Shown here one piece after another: positions 36,535-45,157 of a DNA stretch of 64,000 nucleotides. The notes below the pieces were generated by a model that saw only the letters and a list, made by a program, of their open reading frames with translations, did no database searches and was not told the origin of the DNA. Source of the DNA: Streptomyces uncialis (GTDB lineage: Bacteria; Actinomycetota; Actinomycetes; Streptomycetales; Streptomycetaceae); contig NZ_CP109583.1 of NCBI RefSeq assembly GCF_036250755.1, forward strand, positions 1,178,001 to 1,242,000, in the 5' to 3' direction. A program made the translations under genes and the position numbers. Each line of letters begins with the position of its first letter. Positions within the stretch are counted from its first letter, which is position 1.

Positions 36535-36666
36535 CAGGTCATATGCGAAAGCACGGAGTCGACTTGAGTGGAGTCGGGCCCGGCAACGTGTCTCACCATG
36601 AAGGCCCTTCGCCACGACCGGCGCGGGGTTGCGCGGGGGCGCGTAGGTCCGAGAGAAGGTGGAACG

Positions 36667-37176
36667 GTGCTGCCCGACAAGACGAACGGCACGAGTGGCG
36701 ACGAACTCGTGATCCCCATGGCCTGGCTGTACGCGGAGTACATCGCGGACGAGGTGCTCCGCACAGGTGACCTCGTCCCGTCCAGCACGCTCGAATTCCG
36801 GGCCGGGCGGCAGACGCTCGCCCTCACCGCCTATCTGTCCGACCTCAACGACGAACTGTCCGGTATCCGGGTCGTCTCGCAGTTCGACGAGTGGCTCTCC
36901 CTCACCGCGTACGGCAACCCCTGGCAGGAGTGGGTGCGTGACCGACTCGCGTGCCTCGGCGCCCAGGAGCGCGCCCGGGGCCGCGCCAACCCCGATCTGC
37001 GGCTGGCCGAGGCCGCCTGGCGATGGCTGGAGCGGACCGAACTCCTCGCCCCTGACCTGGACACGGGCCTGAACTGGCCCCGCGGCGGATTCCCGGTCGA
37101 CGAGAACGAACAGGTGTGGACGCCCGCGTGGCAGCTCGGGGTGCCGCTCGGACATCTCGCCATCCATCTGTTCTGA
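36667..37176 (+). CDS. Hypothetical actinomycete protein
   Basis: I do not recognise this 169-residue protein. It is soluble, acidic and rich in Trp and Leu, with no signal peptide or membrane helix. Segments such as IPMAWLYAEYIADEVLR, LALTAYLSDLNDELSGIRVV and PWQEWVRDRLACLGAQERARG suggest an all-helical fold. The C-terminus ends LGVPLGHLAIHLF. GTG 36667 was chosen over the upstream ATG 36568 because GAAGGTGGA lies just before it and the upstream residues are Arg/Gly-rich. It is followed 140 bases later by an anti-sigma-like gene. Confidence 0.7.
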   Translation: MLPDKTNGTSGDELVIPMAWLYAEYIADEVLRTGDLVPSSTLEFRAGRQTLALTAYLSDLNDELSGIRVVSQFDEWLSLTAYGNPWQEWVRDRLACLGAQERARGRANPDLRLAEAAWRWLERTELLAPDLDTGLNWPRGGFPVDENEQVWTPAWQLGVPLGHLAIHLF

Positions 37177-37316
37177 TCCGCGTCCGGCGGGCCACCGGCG
37201 GACGGCCGGGGCGCCGCCGGTCCCCCTTCTTGTCGTTTTTCCCATGGGTTTGAGCAAAAGCGGAAGAAGTTCCGTACTTCAGGGCGGCACACCGACCCCG
37301 TACCCGAGGACCGCCC

Positions 37317-38030
37317 ATGAGCCCGCAAGCGCGGCACCAGGACGTCGCCGCCTACGCTCTCGGCGTCCTGGAACCGGCCGACGCCATCCGCTTCGAGGAA
37401 CACCTCGACGAGTGCGTGGCGTGCATGGTCCGGCTCGGTGACCTGTCCCGGGTGGTCACGCTCCTGGCGCCGTTCGAAGGGCCCCGGGCCGAGGAACGGC
37501 CGCCCCTGGAACGGCCTTCCGGGGAACTCCTCGACCGGCTGCTGACCGAGGTGGGCGCCCGGCAGACCCGACGCCGGACCCTGCGGATGCGGCTGATCGG
37601 AGCCGCCGCCGCGCTGGTCCTCGGCGCGCCCCTCGCCGCGTACACGCTCGGCGGCCACGGGCCGGACGCACCGCACCCGCCGGTGGCCGGCGCCCCGGCC
37701 GTCCAGAGTCTGCGCGGGACCGATCCGCTCAGCGGGGCCAGGGCCTCCGTACGGCTGACGGACCGCCGCTGGGGCACCGAGGTGGCGCTCAGCCTGGCCC
37801 GGGTCCAGGGCCCGCTGGTCTGCGCGCTGATCGCGGTGGGCCGCGACGGCACCCGGCAGACCGTGGCCACCTGGGCGGTACCGGCACCCGGCGGACGTGA
37901 TGTCCTGGGGGCCGTGGACCGGCGCGAAGCCCCGGTGATCTCGGGCGGCACCGCGCTCCCCCGCGCGGACATCGCCCGGTTCGAGATCCGGACCAGGGAC
38001 GGACGGCTGCTGATGACGGTGAATCCCTGA
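37317..38030 (+). CDS. Zinc-binding anti-sigma factor-like membrane protein, orphan
   Basis: A 237-residue single-pass membrane protein. The N-terminus is a zinc anti-sigma domain: HQDVAAYALGVLEPADAIRFEEHLDEC with the Hx3Cx2C motif H29, C33 and C36. One transmembrane helix lies at about 92-109. The external C-terminal domain (130-237) begins LSGARASVRLTDRRWGTEVALSL and is of the RskA type. Such proteins hold ECF sigma factors inactive until an envelope signal. No sigma-factor gene is adjacent, so the partner is unlinked or it is a decoy regulator. GAGGA precedes ATG by 6 bases. Confidence 0.85.
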   Translation: MSPQARHQDVAAYALGVLEPADAIRFEEHLDECVACMVRLGDLSRVVTLLAPFEGPRAEERPPLERPSGELLDRLLTEVGARQTRRRTLRMRLIGAAAALVLGAPLAAYTLGGHGPDAPHPPVAGAPAVQSLRGTDPLSGARASVRLTDRRWGTEVALSLARVQGPLVCALIAVGRDGTRQTVATWAVPAPGGRDVLGAVDRREAPVISGGTALPRADIARFEIRTRDGRLLMTVNP

Positions 38031-38074
38031 GCCCGGTACGGTCAGCTGCTCACCGGCCGCCCGCCGTCCGGGCC

Positions 38075-38764
38075 TCAGCGGGGCGGTGACACCAGCCCCA
38101 GCTCGTACGCCGTGATGACGAGCTGGACCCGGTCGCGGGCCGCGAGCTTGGTGAACAGCCGCCCCACATGCGCCTTGGCGGTGGCCGGGCTGATGACGAG
38201 CCGTTCGGCGATCTCCGCGTTGGACAGCCCGCCGCCGACCAGGGTGAGCACCTCCCGCTCCCGGTGGGTGATACCTCCGATCACCGGCCGGGGCGGCACG
38301 GGCTCGGGCCGTGCCGCGAACTCCGCGATCAGACGGCCCGTCACCCGGGGCGCGAGCAGGGCGTCGCCCCGGGCCACCACCCGCACGGCGGCCAGGATCT
38401 CGTCCAGGTCCATGTCCTTGACCAGGAAGCCGCCGGCGCCCGCGCGCAGCGCCCCGTACACATACGCGTCGTCGTCGAACGTGGTGAGGACGAGGACGCG
38501 CGCCCGGCCGGGGCCCGTGGTGATCAGCCGGGTGGCCTCGATCCCGTCCATACCGGGCATCCGGATGTCCATCACGACCACGTCCGGGGCGAGTTCCCGG
38601 GTCAGCCGGACCGCTTCCGCGCCGTCGCCCGCCTCCCCGACGACCCGCAGCCCGGGGCTGCCGGACATCAGGACCCGCAGCCCGGCGCGGACCAGCGGCT
38701 GGTCGTCGACGAGCAGTACCCCGACCGTGGGATCGCGGTCCCCGGGAGCGGTGGGGCCGGTCAT
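38075..38764 (-). CDS. NarL/LuxR-type response regulator
   Basis: A 229-residue response regulator. The receiver domain has the acidic pair in LLVDDQPLVRAG, the phospho-acceptor D66 (VVVMDIRMPGMDG) and the conserved Lys in GGFLVKDMDL. The LuxR HTH is THREREVLTLVGGGLSNAEIAERL with VISPATAKAHVGRLFTKL. Its start overlaps the kinase stop by four bases, so both are made together. It is adjacent and divergent to an ABC-2 exporter, the probable target, as in many actinomycete export systems. Confidence 0.93.
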   Translation of the reverse strand: MTGPTAPGDRDPTVGVLLVDDQPLVRAGLRVLMSGSPGLRVVGEAGDGAEAVRLTRELAPDVVVMDIRMPGMDGIEATRLITTGPGRARVLVLTTFDDDAYVYGALRAGAGGFLVKDMDLDEILAAVRVVARGDALLAPRVTGRLIAEFAARPEPVPPRPVIGGITHREREVLTLVGGGLSNAEIAERLVISPATAKAHVGRLFTKLAARDRVQLVITAYELGLVSPPR

Positions 38765-39960
38765 CGCGCGGCCACCGGGACCGGCAGCCGGGCGGCCACC
38801 TCGAAGCCGCCGCCGGGGCGGGGCCCCGCGGTGCAGCGGCCACGCAGCAGCGCCGCGCGTTCGCGCATCCCGGTGATGCCGTAGCCATGGCCCGGGGTCC
38901 GGCGGCCCCGGCCGTCGTCGGTGACGGTGAGGGACAGCGCGCCGTCCCCGTAGTCGACGACCACCCGGCAGCGGGGCGTCGCGGCATGGCGTATCACGTT
39001 GGTGATCGACTCCTGGACGATACGGAACCCGGCCGCCTCCAGATCGGCGGGGAGCGGGCGCCGTTGACCGCGGAACTCGATGTCGACGTGGACGCCCGCG
39101 TCCCGCGCGGTGGCGACCAGCCGGCCGAGGTCCGCGAGGGTGGGCGCGGGGTCCAGCGGCGGCGCCTGGGGGTCGGTGTGCCGAAGCGCCCCGAGCATGT
39201 GCCGCAGTCCGGCGAGGGTGTCCCTGCTGGTGGTCTCGATGGCGGCGAGCGCGGCCTTCGCCTCGTCCGGATGGCCGGCGATGACCCGGCGGCCCACCCC
39301 GGCCTGGATGGCGATGGCGCCGATGCTGTGGGCGACCATGTCGTGCAGTTCGCGGGCGATACGCAGCCGTTCGGCGGTGACGGCGTGGGCCGCCGCCTCG
39401 GCCCGTACCGTCTCGGCGTGCTCGCGGCGCTCATGGATCAGATGGGCGGTGGTCCAGGTGGCGGCGAGCCCGAGGACCAGGAACATCACGGAGGAGAGGT
39501 GGTTGTCCGCACCGGTGCGGTAGTGGCCGACGAGGGCGACATGGGTGCCGAGCGCGAGCACGGCGGCCGTCGCGGTGCGCGCCGTGCCCCCCTGCCCGGC
39601 GGCGATCCGGCCGACGACCGCGTAGGACAGCAGGGCCTGGAGGGTGGCGAGCTGCCAGCCAGGGCCCTCGAACCCGGGCATGAACGGCTGGCGCGCGGCG
39701 GCCGAGGCGAAGGTGACGACGGCGGGGAACGAGCCCGCGAGGATCAGCAGCAGGGCGGGCAGCGGCCGTCGGCGCACCAGGGGCAGCGTCAGGACGGCGA
39801 GCGCGGCGAACGGCAGGAGCCGTACCCCGGTCGGCTCGCGTTCGTCCATCGCCGTGACGCACAGCAGCACGGGATAGGCGAGGGCCCCGGTCCAGGCCAG
39901 GAACTCCGTCGCGGCCGGGGGCAGTCGCCTCGGACCGCGCTCACGCGGCGCGATGTTCAT
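38761..39960 (-). CDS. Sensor histidine kinase (HisKA_3 family)
   Basis: A 399-residue membrane kinase. Several hydrophobic helices fill residues 18-175, with short external loops. The phospho-acceptor is H206 in RIARELHDMVAHSIGAI, and the ATPase domain has SITNVIRHA (N-box) and GHGYGITGMRERAALL (G-box). It pairs with the response regulator downstream (ATGA overlap). With almost no extracytoplasmic domain it probably senses within the membrane. ATG 39960 was chosen because the upstream 9 codons run into the promoter region. Confidence 0.92.
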   Translation of the reverse strand: MNIAPRERGPRRLPPAATEFLAWTGALAYPVLLCVTAMDEREPTGVRLLPFAALAVLTLPLVRRRPLPALLLILAGSFPAVVTFASAAARQPFMPGFEGPGWQLATLQALLSYAVVGRIAAGQGGTARTATAAVLALGTHVALVGHYRTGADNHLSSVMFLVLGLAATWTTAHLIHERREHAETVRAEAAAHAVTAERLRIARELHDMVAHSIGAIAIQAGVGRRVIAGHPDEAKAALAAIETTSRDTLAGLRHMLGALRHTDPQAPPLDPAPTLADLGRLVATARDAGVHVDIEFRGQRRPLPADLEAAGFRIVQESITNVIRHAATPRCRVVVDYGDGALSLTVTDDGRGRRTPGHGYGITGMRERAALLRGRCTAGPRPGGGFEVAARLPVPVAAR

Positions 39961-40091
39961 GGGCCGATGATAGGGACGGCGTCCCACCGGGGCATCGGCC
40001 CGTGGGCGTACGCCCGGGGGCCACCCCCGGGTCCCGGAGTGCGGCCGGTCGCCCGATGACCGGGCGGGCCGGTGCGCGGGACCGTGGCGGC

Positions 40092-41003
40092 ATGATCGAA
40101 GTCGACGATGTCACCAAGCGGTACGGCCGCACGACCGCCGTGCACGGCCTGTCCTTCACCGTGGCCCCCGGCCAGGTCACCGGATTCCTCGGGCCCAACG
40201 GCGCCGGGAAGTCCACCACGTTGCGGATGGTCCTCGGGCTGACCTCGCCCACCAGCGGTACCGTCACCGTCGGCGGGCGGCGCTTTCGCGGGCTGCCACG
40301 CGGGCTGCGCGAGGTGGGGGCGCTGCTCGACGCGGGCGACGCGCACGGCGGACGGACGGCCCGCGCCCATCTGGCGGCGCTGGCGCGCGGCAACGGACTG
40401 CCCCGGCGCCGGGTGGACGAGGTCCTCGCGCGGACGGGTCTCACGTCGGTGGCCGGGCGCCGGGTCGGCGGGTTCTCGCTGGGGATGCGGCAGCGGCTGG
40501 GGATCGCCGGGGCGCTGCTCGGTGATCCGCCGGTGCTGCTGTTCGACGAGCCCCTGAACGGCCTCGACCCGGAGGGCATCCGCTGGGTGCGGGGGCTCTT
40601 CCGGCGGCTGGCGGACGAGGGCCGTACCGTCCTGGTGTCCAGTCATCTGATGCGGGAGATGGAGCACACCGCGCAGCGGCTGATCGTCATCGGCCGGGGC
40701 GAGCTCATCGCCACCGGGACCCTCGCGGAGTTCGCGGCGGCGGACACCACGACGGATGTGTCGGTACGGACCCCGGACCCGGCGGCGCTCGCCACGGCGC
40801 TGGGCGGCCCGGGGGTGGAGGTCCGGGTGGAGGACGACGGCTCGTGCGCGGTGACCGGGCTGACGGCCCGGCGGATCGGTGATCTGGCGCTGCTCCACCG
40901 GATACCCCTGCACGGGCTGACACCCCGGCGGGCCTCGTTGGAGGAGACGTTCATGGGACTGACCTCCGACAGTGTCGAGTACGGATCGGGGAACGCGCGA
41001 TGA
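40092..41003 (+). CDS. ABC transporter ATP-binding protein
   Basis: A 303-residue ATPase of the DrrA/ABC-2 export type. Walker A is GPNGAGKSTT (about 36-45), the signature is FSLGMRQRL, Walker B is VLLFDEPLNGLDP and the H-loop is VLVSSH. A C-terminal extension of about 90 residues (TDVSVRTPDPAALATALG onward) follows the family pattern. ATG 40092 lacks a strong ribosome-binding site. The stop overlaps the permease start (ATGA). It is divergent from the two-component system by 131 bases. Confidence 0.92.
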   Translation: MIEVDDVTKRYGRTTAVHGLSFTVAPGQVTGFLGPNGAGKSTTLRMVLGLTSPTSGTVTVGGRRFRGLPRGLREVGALLDAGDAHGGRTARAHLAALARGNGLPRRRVDEVLARTGLTSVAGRRVGGFSLGMRQRLGIAGALLGDPPVLLFDEPLNGLDPEGIRWVRGLFRRLADEGRTVLVSSHLMREMEHTAQRLIVIGRGELIATGTLAEFAAADTTTDVSVRTPDPAALATALGGPGVEVRVEDDGSCAVTGLTARRIGDLALLHRIPLHGLTPRRASLEETFMGLTSDSVEYGSGNAR

Positions 41004-41878
41004 CGTCCCCGAGCGGATCGGCCTCCCCGGCGTACCGGAGCCGGTCGGCGCCCCGGGTCCGGTTCACGGATCTGACGGCCGCCGAGTGGCTGAAGCTGTG
41101 GTCGCTGCGTTCGACGTGCTGGGTGCTCGGGGTGTGCGCGGTCGTGGTGACCGGTATCAACGCGAACTCCGCGCGGTCCAACGCGGACCGGCTGGCCGGT
41201 CAGGCCGTGTCGCCGCCGTATCCGCCGCCCGGCGGCGTCGACCGGCCGTTCCTGTTCGATCCGCTGGCGACCGCGTTCACGGAACCGGCCTGGCAGATCC
41301 TGATGGCGGTCGCGGGGGCGGTCGGGGCCGCGGTGCTCTCCGGTGAGTACGCGACGGGACTTGTCCGGACGACCTTCGCGGCGGTGCCCGACCGGCGGTC
41401 CCTGCTGGCCGCGAAGACCCTGGTGGTGACGGTCGCCCTGCTGGGTTTCGGGGCCGTCGTGTCGGGGGCCTCCTTCGGGCTGACGCAAGCGCTGCTGCGG
41501 GACCACGGAGGGCTGTCCCTCACCGGTCCCGGGGCGCTGCGGGCGGTGGTGGGTTCGGCGCTGCTCGCCCCGCTGTGCGGGCTGGTCGGGATGGCGACGG
41601 CCGCCGTGGTGCGGCACGCGGCGGGCAGCGCGGTGGGGACCGCCGGGCTGCTCCTGCTGGTGCCCGCGCTGTTCCGGGGCGACACCTACCGCTGGGTGGC
41701 GGAGATCGGCAACAGCATGCCGTTCAGCGCGTGGGAAGCGCTGGTCCAGAACCCGGAGCGCGACCACGGCGTCGCGAAGTACCCGGTCGGGGTCGCCGAG
41801 GCCTGGCTGGTGTACGGGACCTGGTCGGTCGCGGCGGTCGTCGTCGCCGTGGTGGTGACCGACCGCCGGGACGTGTGA
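41000..41878 (+). CDS. ABC-2 type transporter permease
   Basis: A 292-residue membrane protein with about six helices, beginning with a cytoplasmic segment FTDLTAAEWLKLWSLRS typical of ABC-2 permeases. Membrane segments include CWVLGVCAVVVTGI, WQILMAVAGAVGAAVLSGEYATGL, KTLVVTVALLGFGAVVSGASF and WSVAAVVVAVVVT at the end. It forms the exporter with the preceding ATPase. The exported molecule is unknown; self-protection against a peptide or drug is common in this arrangement. Confidence 0.9.
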   Translation: MTSPSGSASPAYRSRSAPRVRFTDLTAAEWLKLWSLRSTCWVLGVCAVVVTGINANSARSNADRLAGQAVSPPYPPPGGVDRPFLFDPLATAFTEPAWQILMAVAGAVGAAVLSGEYATGLVRTTFAAVPDRRSLLAAKTLVVTVALLGFGAVVSGASFGLTQALLRDHGGLSLTGPGALRAVVGSALLAPLCGLVGMATAAVVRHAAGSAVGTAGLLLLVPALFRGDTYRWVAEIGNSMPFSAWEALVQNPERDHGVAKYPVGVAEAWLVYGTWSVAAVVVAVVVTDRRDV

Positions 41879-41892
41879 GGCAGGGGCCCGGG

Positions 41893-42756
41893 TCACTTGA
41901 GGAAGCGGGACATCCGGCGGTCGGCGAGGGGACGGCCGCCGGTCTGGCAGGTGGGGCAGTACTGGAGCGAGGAGTCGCTGAAGGACACCTCGCGGATGGT
42001 GTCACCGCAGACGGGGCACGCCTCGCCGGTACGGCCGTGCACCCGCAGCCCGCTCTTCTTCTCCGCCTTCAGCCGCCCGGCGGCGAGCCCCCGGGAGCGC
42101 TCGACGGCTTCGGTGAGCGTCGAGCGGGTCGCCTCGTGGAGGATGTGGATGTCCTCGGCGGTCAGATCGGCGGCCAGCTTGTACGGGGACATCTTCGCGG
42201 CGTGCAGGATCTCGTCGCTGTAGGCGTTGCCGATCCCGGCGATCAGACCCTGGTCGCGCAGCGCGCCCTTGATCCGGCGGCGTTCCCCGTCGAGCAGCCG
42301 GGTCAGGGCCGCCTCGTCGAAGGAGTCCGCGAGCGGGTCGGGGCCGAGCCGGGCGATACCGGGGACCGTCAAGGGGTCGCCGACGACATGGACGGCGAGC
42401 CGTTTCTGGGTGCCCGCCTCGGTGAGGTCGAAGCCCTGGCCGTTCGCCAGCGCGACCCGCAGCGCGAGCGGGCCCTTGCCGGGACGCGGGAGTCCGTCCG
42501 GGAGCGGATCCCGCCAGCGGAGCCAGCCGGCACGCGCCAGATGCGTCACCAGCCAGGGGCCGTCGCGGGTGGCCAGGGCGAGGAACTTGCCGTACCGGCC
42601 GACGGAGACGACCTCGCGGCCTTCGAGCGCGGTCAGGGGCGGGTCGTACGTCTTCAGGACACTGATCGCCACCGGCAGCACCCGGACGATCTCGTGCCCC
42701 ACCAGATGCTCGCCGAGGAAGTCCCTCAGCGCCTCCACCTCGGGCAGTTCGGGCAT
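41893..42756 (-). CDS. Fpg/Nei-family DNA glycosylase
   Basis: A 287-residue base-excision repair enzyme removing oxidised bases. Catalytic P2 and E3 are in MPELPEVEAL, the beta-region lysine K57 is in GRYGKFLAL, and the helix-two-turn-helix with IAGIGNAYSDEILH is intact. The C-terminal zinc finger carries CPVCGDTIREV and YCPTC, followed by RMSRFLK. The zinc-finger linker (EKKSGLRVHGRTGEACP) and sequence ILHAAKMSPYK suggest the actinobacterial Nei-like branch rather than canonical MutM. The gene is only 14 bases from the convergent permease gene. Confidence 0.9.
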   Translation of the reverse strand: MPELPEVEALRDFLGEHLVGHEIVRVLPVAISVLKTYDPPLTALEGREVVSVGRYGKFLALATRDGPWLVTHLARAGWLRWRDPLPDGLPRPGKGPLALRVALANGQGFDLTEAGTQKRLAVHVVGDPLTVPGIARLGPDPLADSFDEAALTRLLDGERRRIKGALRDQGLIAGIGNAYSDEILHAAKMSPYKLAADLTAEDIHILHEATRSTLTEAVERSRGLAAGRLKAEKKSGLRVHGRTGEACPVCGDTIREVSFSDSSLQYCPTCQTGGRPLADRRMSRFLK

Positions 42757-42923
42757 GGCTCCAGCGTCACACGAGGCCGGAGCCGACGCCTCGCGGAGGC
42801 CCGGGGACACCGCGTGGGACGGCCGGGGCGCGCGGGACGGGCCAGGAGTCGGACGGGGTGGGCCCGGTGCGGGCGGGTCGGATGCGGGGTGGGCCGGGTG
42901 CGGGGCAGGTCGTGCGAGGTGCG

Positions 42924-44996
42924 TCAGGTACGGGGTGGGACGACGAACTCGCTCCATACGCATTTGCCGCTGCCGCGCGCCTCCACGCCCCACACGTCCG
43001 CCAGCTGGTCGACCAGCAGCAGTCCGCGCCCCGAGACCCCGGAGTCCCCCGCGTCGCGGCGGCGGGGCAGCGCGCTGGAGGGGTCCTCGACATCGACCCG
43101 CAGACGGCGTTCCGTACCGGCGAGGACGCGCAGGGTGACGACGGCGGGGCCGTCGGTGTGGACGAGCGCGTTGGTGATCATCTCGTCGGCGACGAGTTCG
43201 ATGTCGTCCGCGCGGTCCCGGGCGCCCCAGGCCGCGACGGCGGAGCGGATCATCCGGCGCGCGTCGCGCAGCGCCCGGGGGTCCCCGGCGGTCACCCGGT
43301 GCTGGAGACGGCCGCCGGACTGCGGGGCGCCCACCCCGAGGCGGCGCAGCAGCAGCAGGGCGACGTCGTCGTCGCCGCCGCGTTCGTCGGCCGCCGCGCA
43401 GAGCCGGTCCGCGAGGCGCTGGAGGTCGCGGGGGCCGTCCTCGACCAGGGCGGTCAGCGCCAGCAGCCCGTCGTCGAGGTCGGCGCCGGGCTGCTCGACC
43501 AGGCCGTCGGTGCACAGCAGCAGGGTCTGGCCGGGGTCGAGCTCGATGGTCGTGACGGGGTAGTCGAGCCGGCCGAACTCGGCGGAGAGCCCGAGCGGCA
43601 TCCCTCCTTCGACGGGCTGGCGGCGGCAGGTGCCGTCGGTGTGCCGGACCAGCGGGTCGAGGTGTCCGGCGCGGACGAGCTGGACGACACCGGTGGACAG
43701 GTCGGCCTCGGCGTAGAGGCAGGTCGCGAAGCGCGCCGTGTCGAGTTCATGGAGGAAGACGGAGGCACGCGCCATCACGGTGGCGGGGGTGTGGCCCTCG
43801 GCCGCGTAGGCGCGCAGCACGATCCGGAGCTGACCCATGACGGCGGCGGCGTGGGTGTCATGGCCCTGGACGTCGCCGATCATGGCGCCGACCCGGCCGC
43901 CGGGCAGCGGAATCACGTCGTACCAGTCGCCGCCGACGTCCCGGCCGAGGGACGCCGAGCGGTAGCGGACGGCGAGGTCGGCGCCGGGGACGGCCGGGAT
44001 GGTGCGGGGCAGCATGGCTTTCTGGAGGCCGGTGGCGAGGTCCTTCTCCTGTTCGTAGAACATCGCGCGGCGCAGCCCCTGGGCGATGCTGCTGCCGAGG
44101 GCGACGAGGACGTCGCGTTCCTCCTCGGAGAAGCCGTACCGGTCGTGGTAGAGCAGTCCGAGGGCGCCGATCGGCCGGGCCTGCGCGATCAGCGGGAGGT
44201 AGGCGGCCGAGGTGATCCGCAGATCGGTGAGGTGCGGCCACAGCACCGGGTACGACTCGGCGAACTCCTCCGGCGACTCGATGAAGCGGGGTGCCAGCGT
44301 CCGTACGACCTCGCTCATCGGGTAGGGCTCGTCGATCCGGGTGACCCGGGTGCCCGGTACGAAGCTCCCGGCCGGGCCCTCGGCGACCAGCCGGATACGC
44401 CCGGCCTCGACCAGCCCGAGGACGAGGCTCTTCGCCCCGAGATGGGTCAGGCCCCGGGAGTCCTTGAGCACGTCGATGATGTCCTGGACGGTCCGGGCGT
44501 GGGCGAGCGACTCGGTGGCGACCTGCACGACGCTGGTCCGGCGGCCGACCGCCTCCGGTCCGGTGGGCCGGGCCCGTACGGCGCGGTCGTTCAGCTCGAA
44601 GGTGGCGTCCCGCACGATGCCGACGATGCGCCGGGGCCGCCCGGACGCGTCCCGCCGGACATGGGCCTGGGTGTGCGTCCAGCGCGGGGTGCCGTCCCGG
44701 CGGCGTACCCGGAAGTAGCTGCCGTAGTCGGTGCTGCCGCTCTTCATGGCCTCGGCGACCCGCGCGTCCAGCCGCTGGGCGTCGATCCGGGGGACGCGTG
44801 AGGCGAGGCTCGCGGGCAGCCCGTCGAACTCGCCGGGTGTGAGGTCGAACAGCTCGTGGGCCGTCCGGTCCAGATGCAGGCGTCCGGTGTCGAGGTCCCA
44901 GTCGAAACTGCCCATGCGGTTGAACGACAGGATCGCTTCCGGGTCGGCGGGCCAGTCGTCCGGGAGTGACAGGTCCCCCGCGCCCCGTTCAACCAT
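42924..44996 (-). CDS. PAS-GAF-SpoIIE phosphatase with C-terminal anti-sigma kinase-like domain
   Basis: A 690-residue soluble signalling protein. PAS spans about 25-135 (GSFDWDLDTGRLHLD; FRVRRRDGTPRWTHTQAHVRRD), GAF about 155-310 (PIGALGLLYHDRYGFSEEE) and the SpoIIE/PP2C phosphatase about 325-545. Its metal motifs are RDVGGDWYDVI, VGAMIGDVQGHD and LLLCTDGLVE. A HATPase_c domain of the RsbW type (about 560-690) has ELVADEMITNALVHTDG and GRGLLLVDQLADVWG. Having phosphatase and switch kinase in one chain suggests control of an anti-anti-sigma factor elsewhere. It is divergent from the LMF-like gene. Confidence 0.92.
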   Translation of the reverse strand: MVERGAGDLSLPDDWPADPEAILSFNRMGSFDWDLDTGRLHLDRTAHELFDLTPGEFDGLPASLASRVPRIDAQRLDARVAEAMKSGSTDYGSYFRVRRRDGTPRWTHTQAHVRRDASGRPRRIVGIVRDATFELNDRAVRARPTGPEAVGRRTSVVQVATESLAHARTVQDIIDVLKDSRGLTHLGAKSLVLGLVEAGRIRLVAEGPAGSFVPGTRVTRIDEPYPMSEVVRTLAPRFIESPEEFAESYPVLWPHLTDLRITSAAYLPLIAQARPIGALGLLYHDRYGFSEEERDVLVALGSSIAQGLRRAMFYEQEKDLATGLQKAMLPRTIPAVPGADLAVRYRSASLGRDVGGDWYDVIPLPGGRVGAMIGDVQGHDTHAAAVMGQLRIVLRAYAAEGHTPATVMARASVFLHELDTARFATCLYAEADLSTGVVQLVRAGHLDPLVRHTDGTCRRQPVEGGMPLGLSAEFGRLDYPVTTIELDPGQTLLLCTDGLVEQPGADLDDGLLALTALVEDGPRDLQRLADRLCAAADERGGDDDVALLLLRRLGVGAPQSGGRLQHRVTAGDPRALRDARRMIRSAVAAWGARDRADDIELVADEMITNALVHTDGPAVVTLRVLAGTERRLRVDVEDPSSALPRRRDAGDSGVSGRGLLLVDQLADVWGVEARGSGKCVWSEFVVPPRT

Positions 44997-45157
44997 GGGG
45001 CCACCTTGCCACTACTTGTCCGATTGTTCGACTCGTCGGCGGCGGATTTCCGTCCGCCGCTGCCACCAGCGCTGCCGCCGGGACGGGAACGGGGAGCGGA
45101 CCGGCGTGTCCTGCCACGGGGAGCCCGCCCCGGGTCACCGAACGTCACAATGGGCGG

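Larger units (their letters stand above)
35845..36666. other. Large gene-poor region with two symmetric sites
   Basis: 822 bases lack a convincing gene. ORFs of 79-109 codons on both strands have poor composition and no recognisable features. Two sites stand out: a Crp-like dyad at 36168-36181 and a 20-bp palindrome at 36515-36534. Some of this may be the long leader or promoter region of the gene at 36667. Confidence 0.5.

Noticed and set aside
36129..36567. ORFs of 79-109 codons on both strands in the gene-poor region
   Set aside because: Biased composition, no ribosome-binding sites at suitable distance and no recognisable features.
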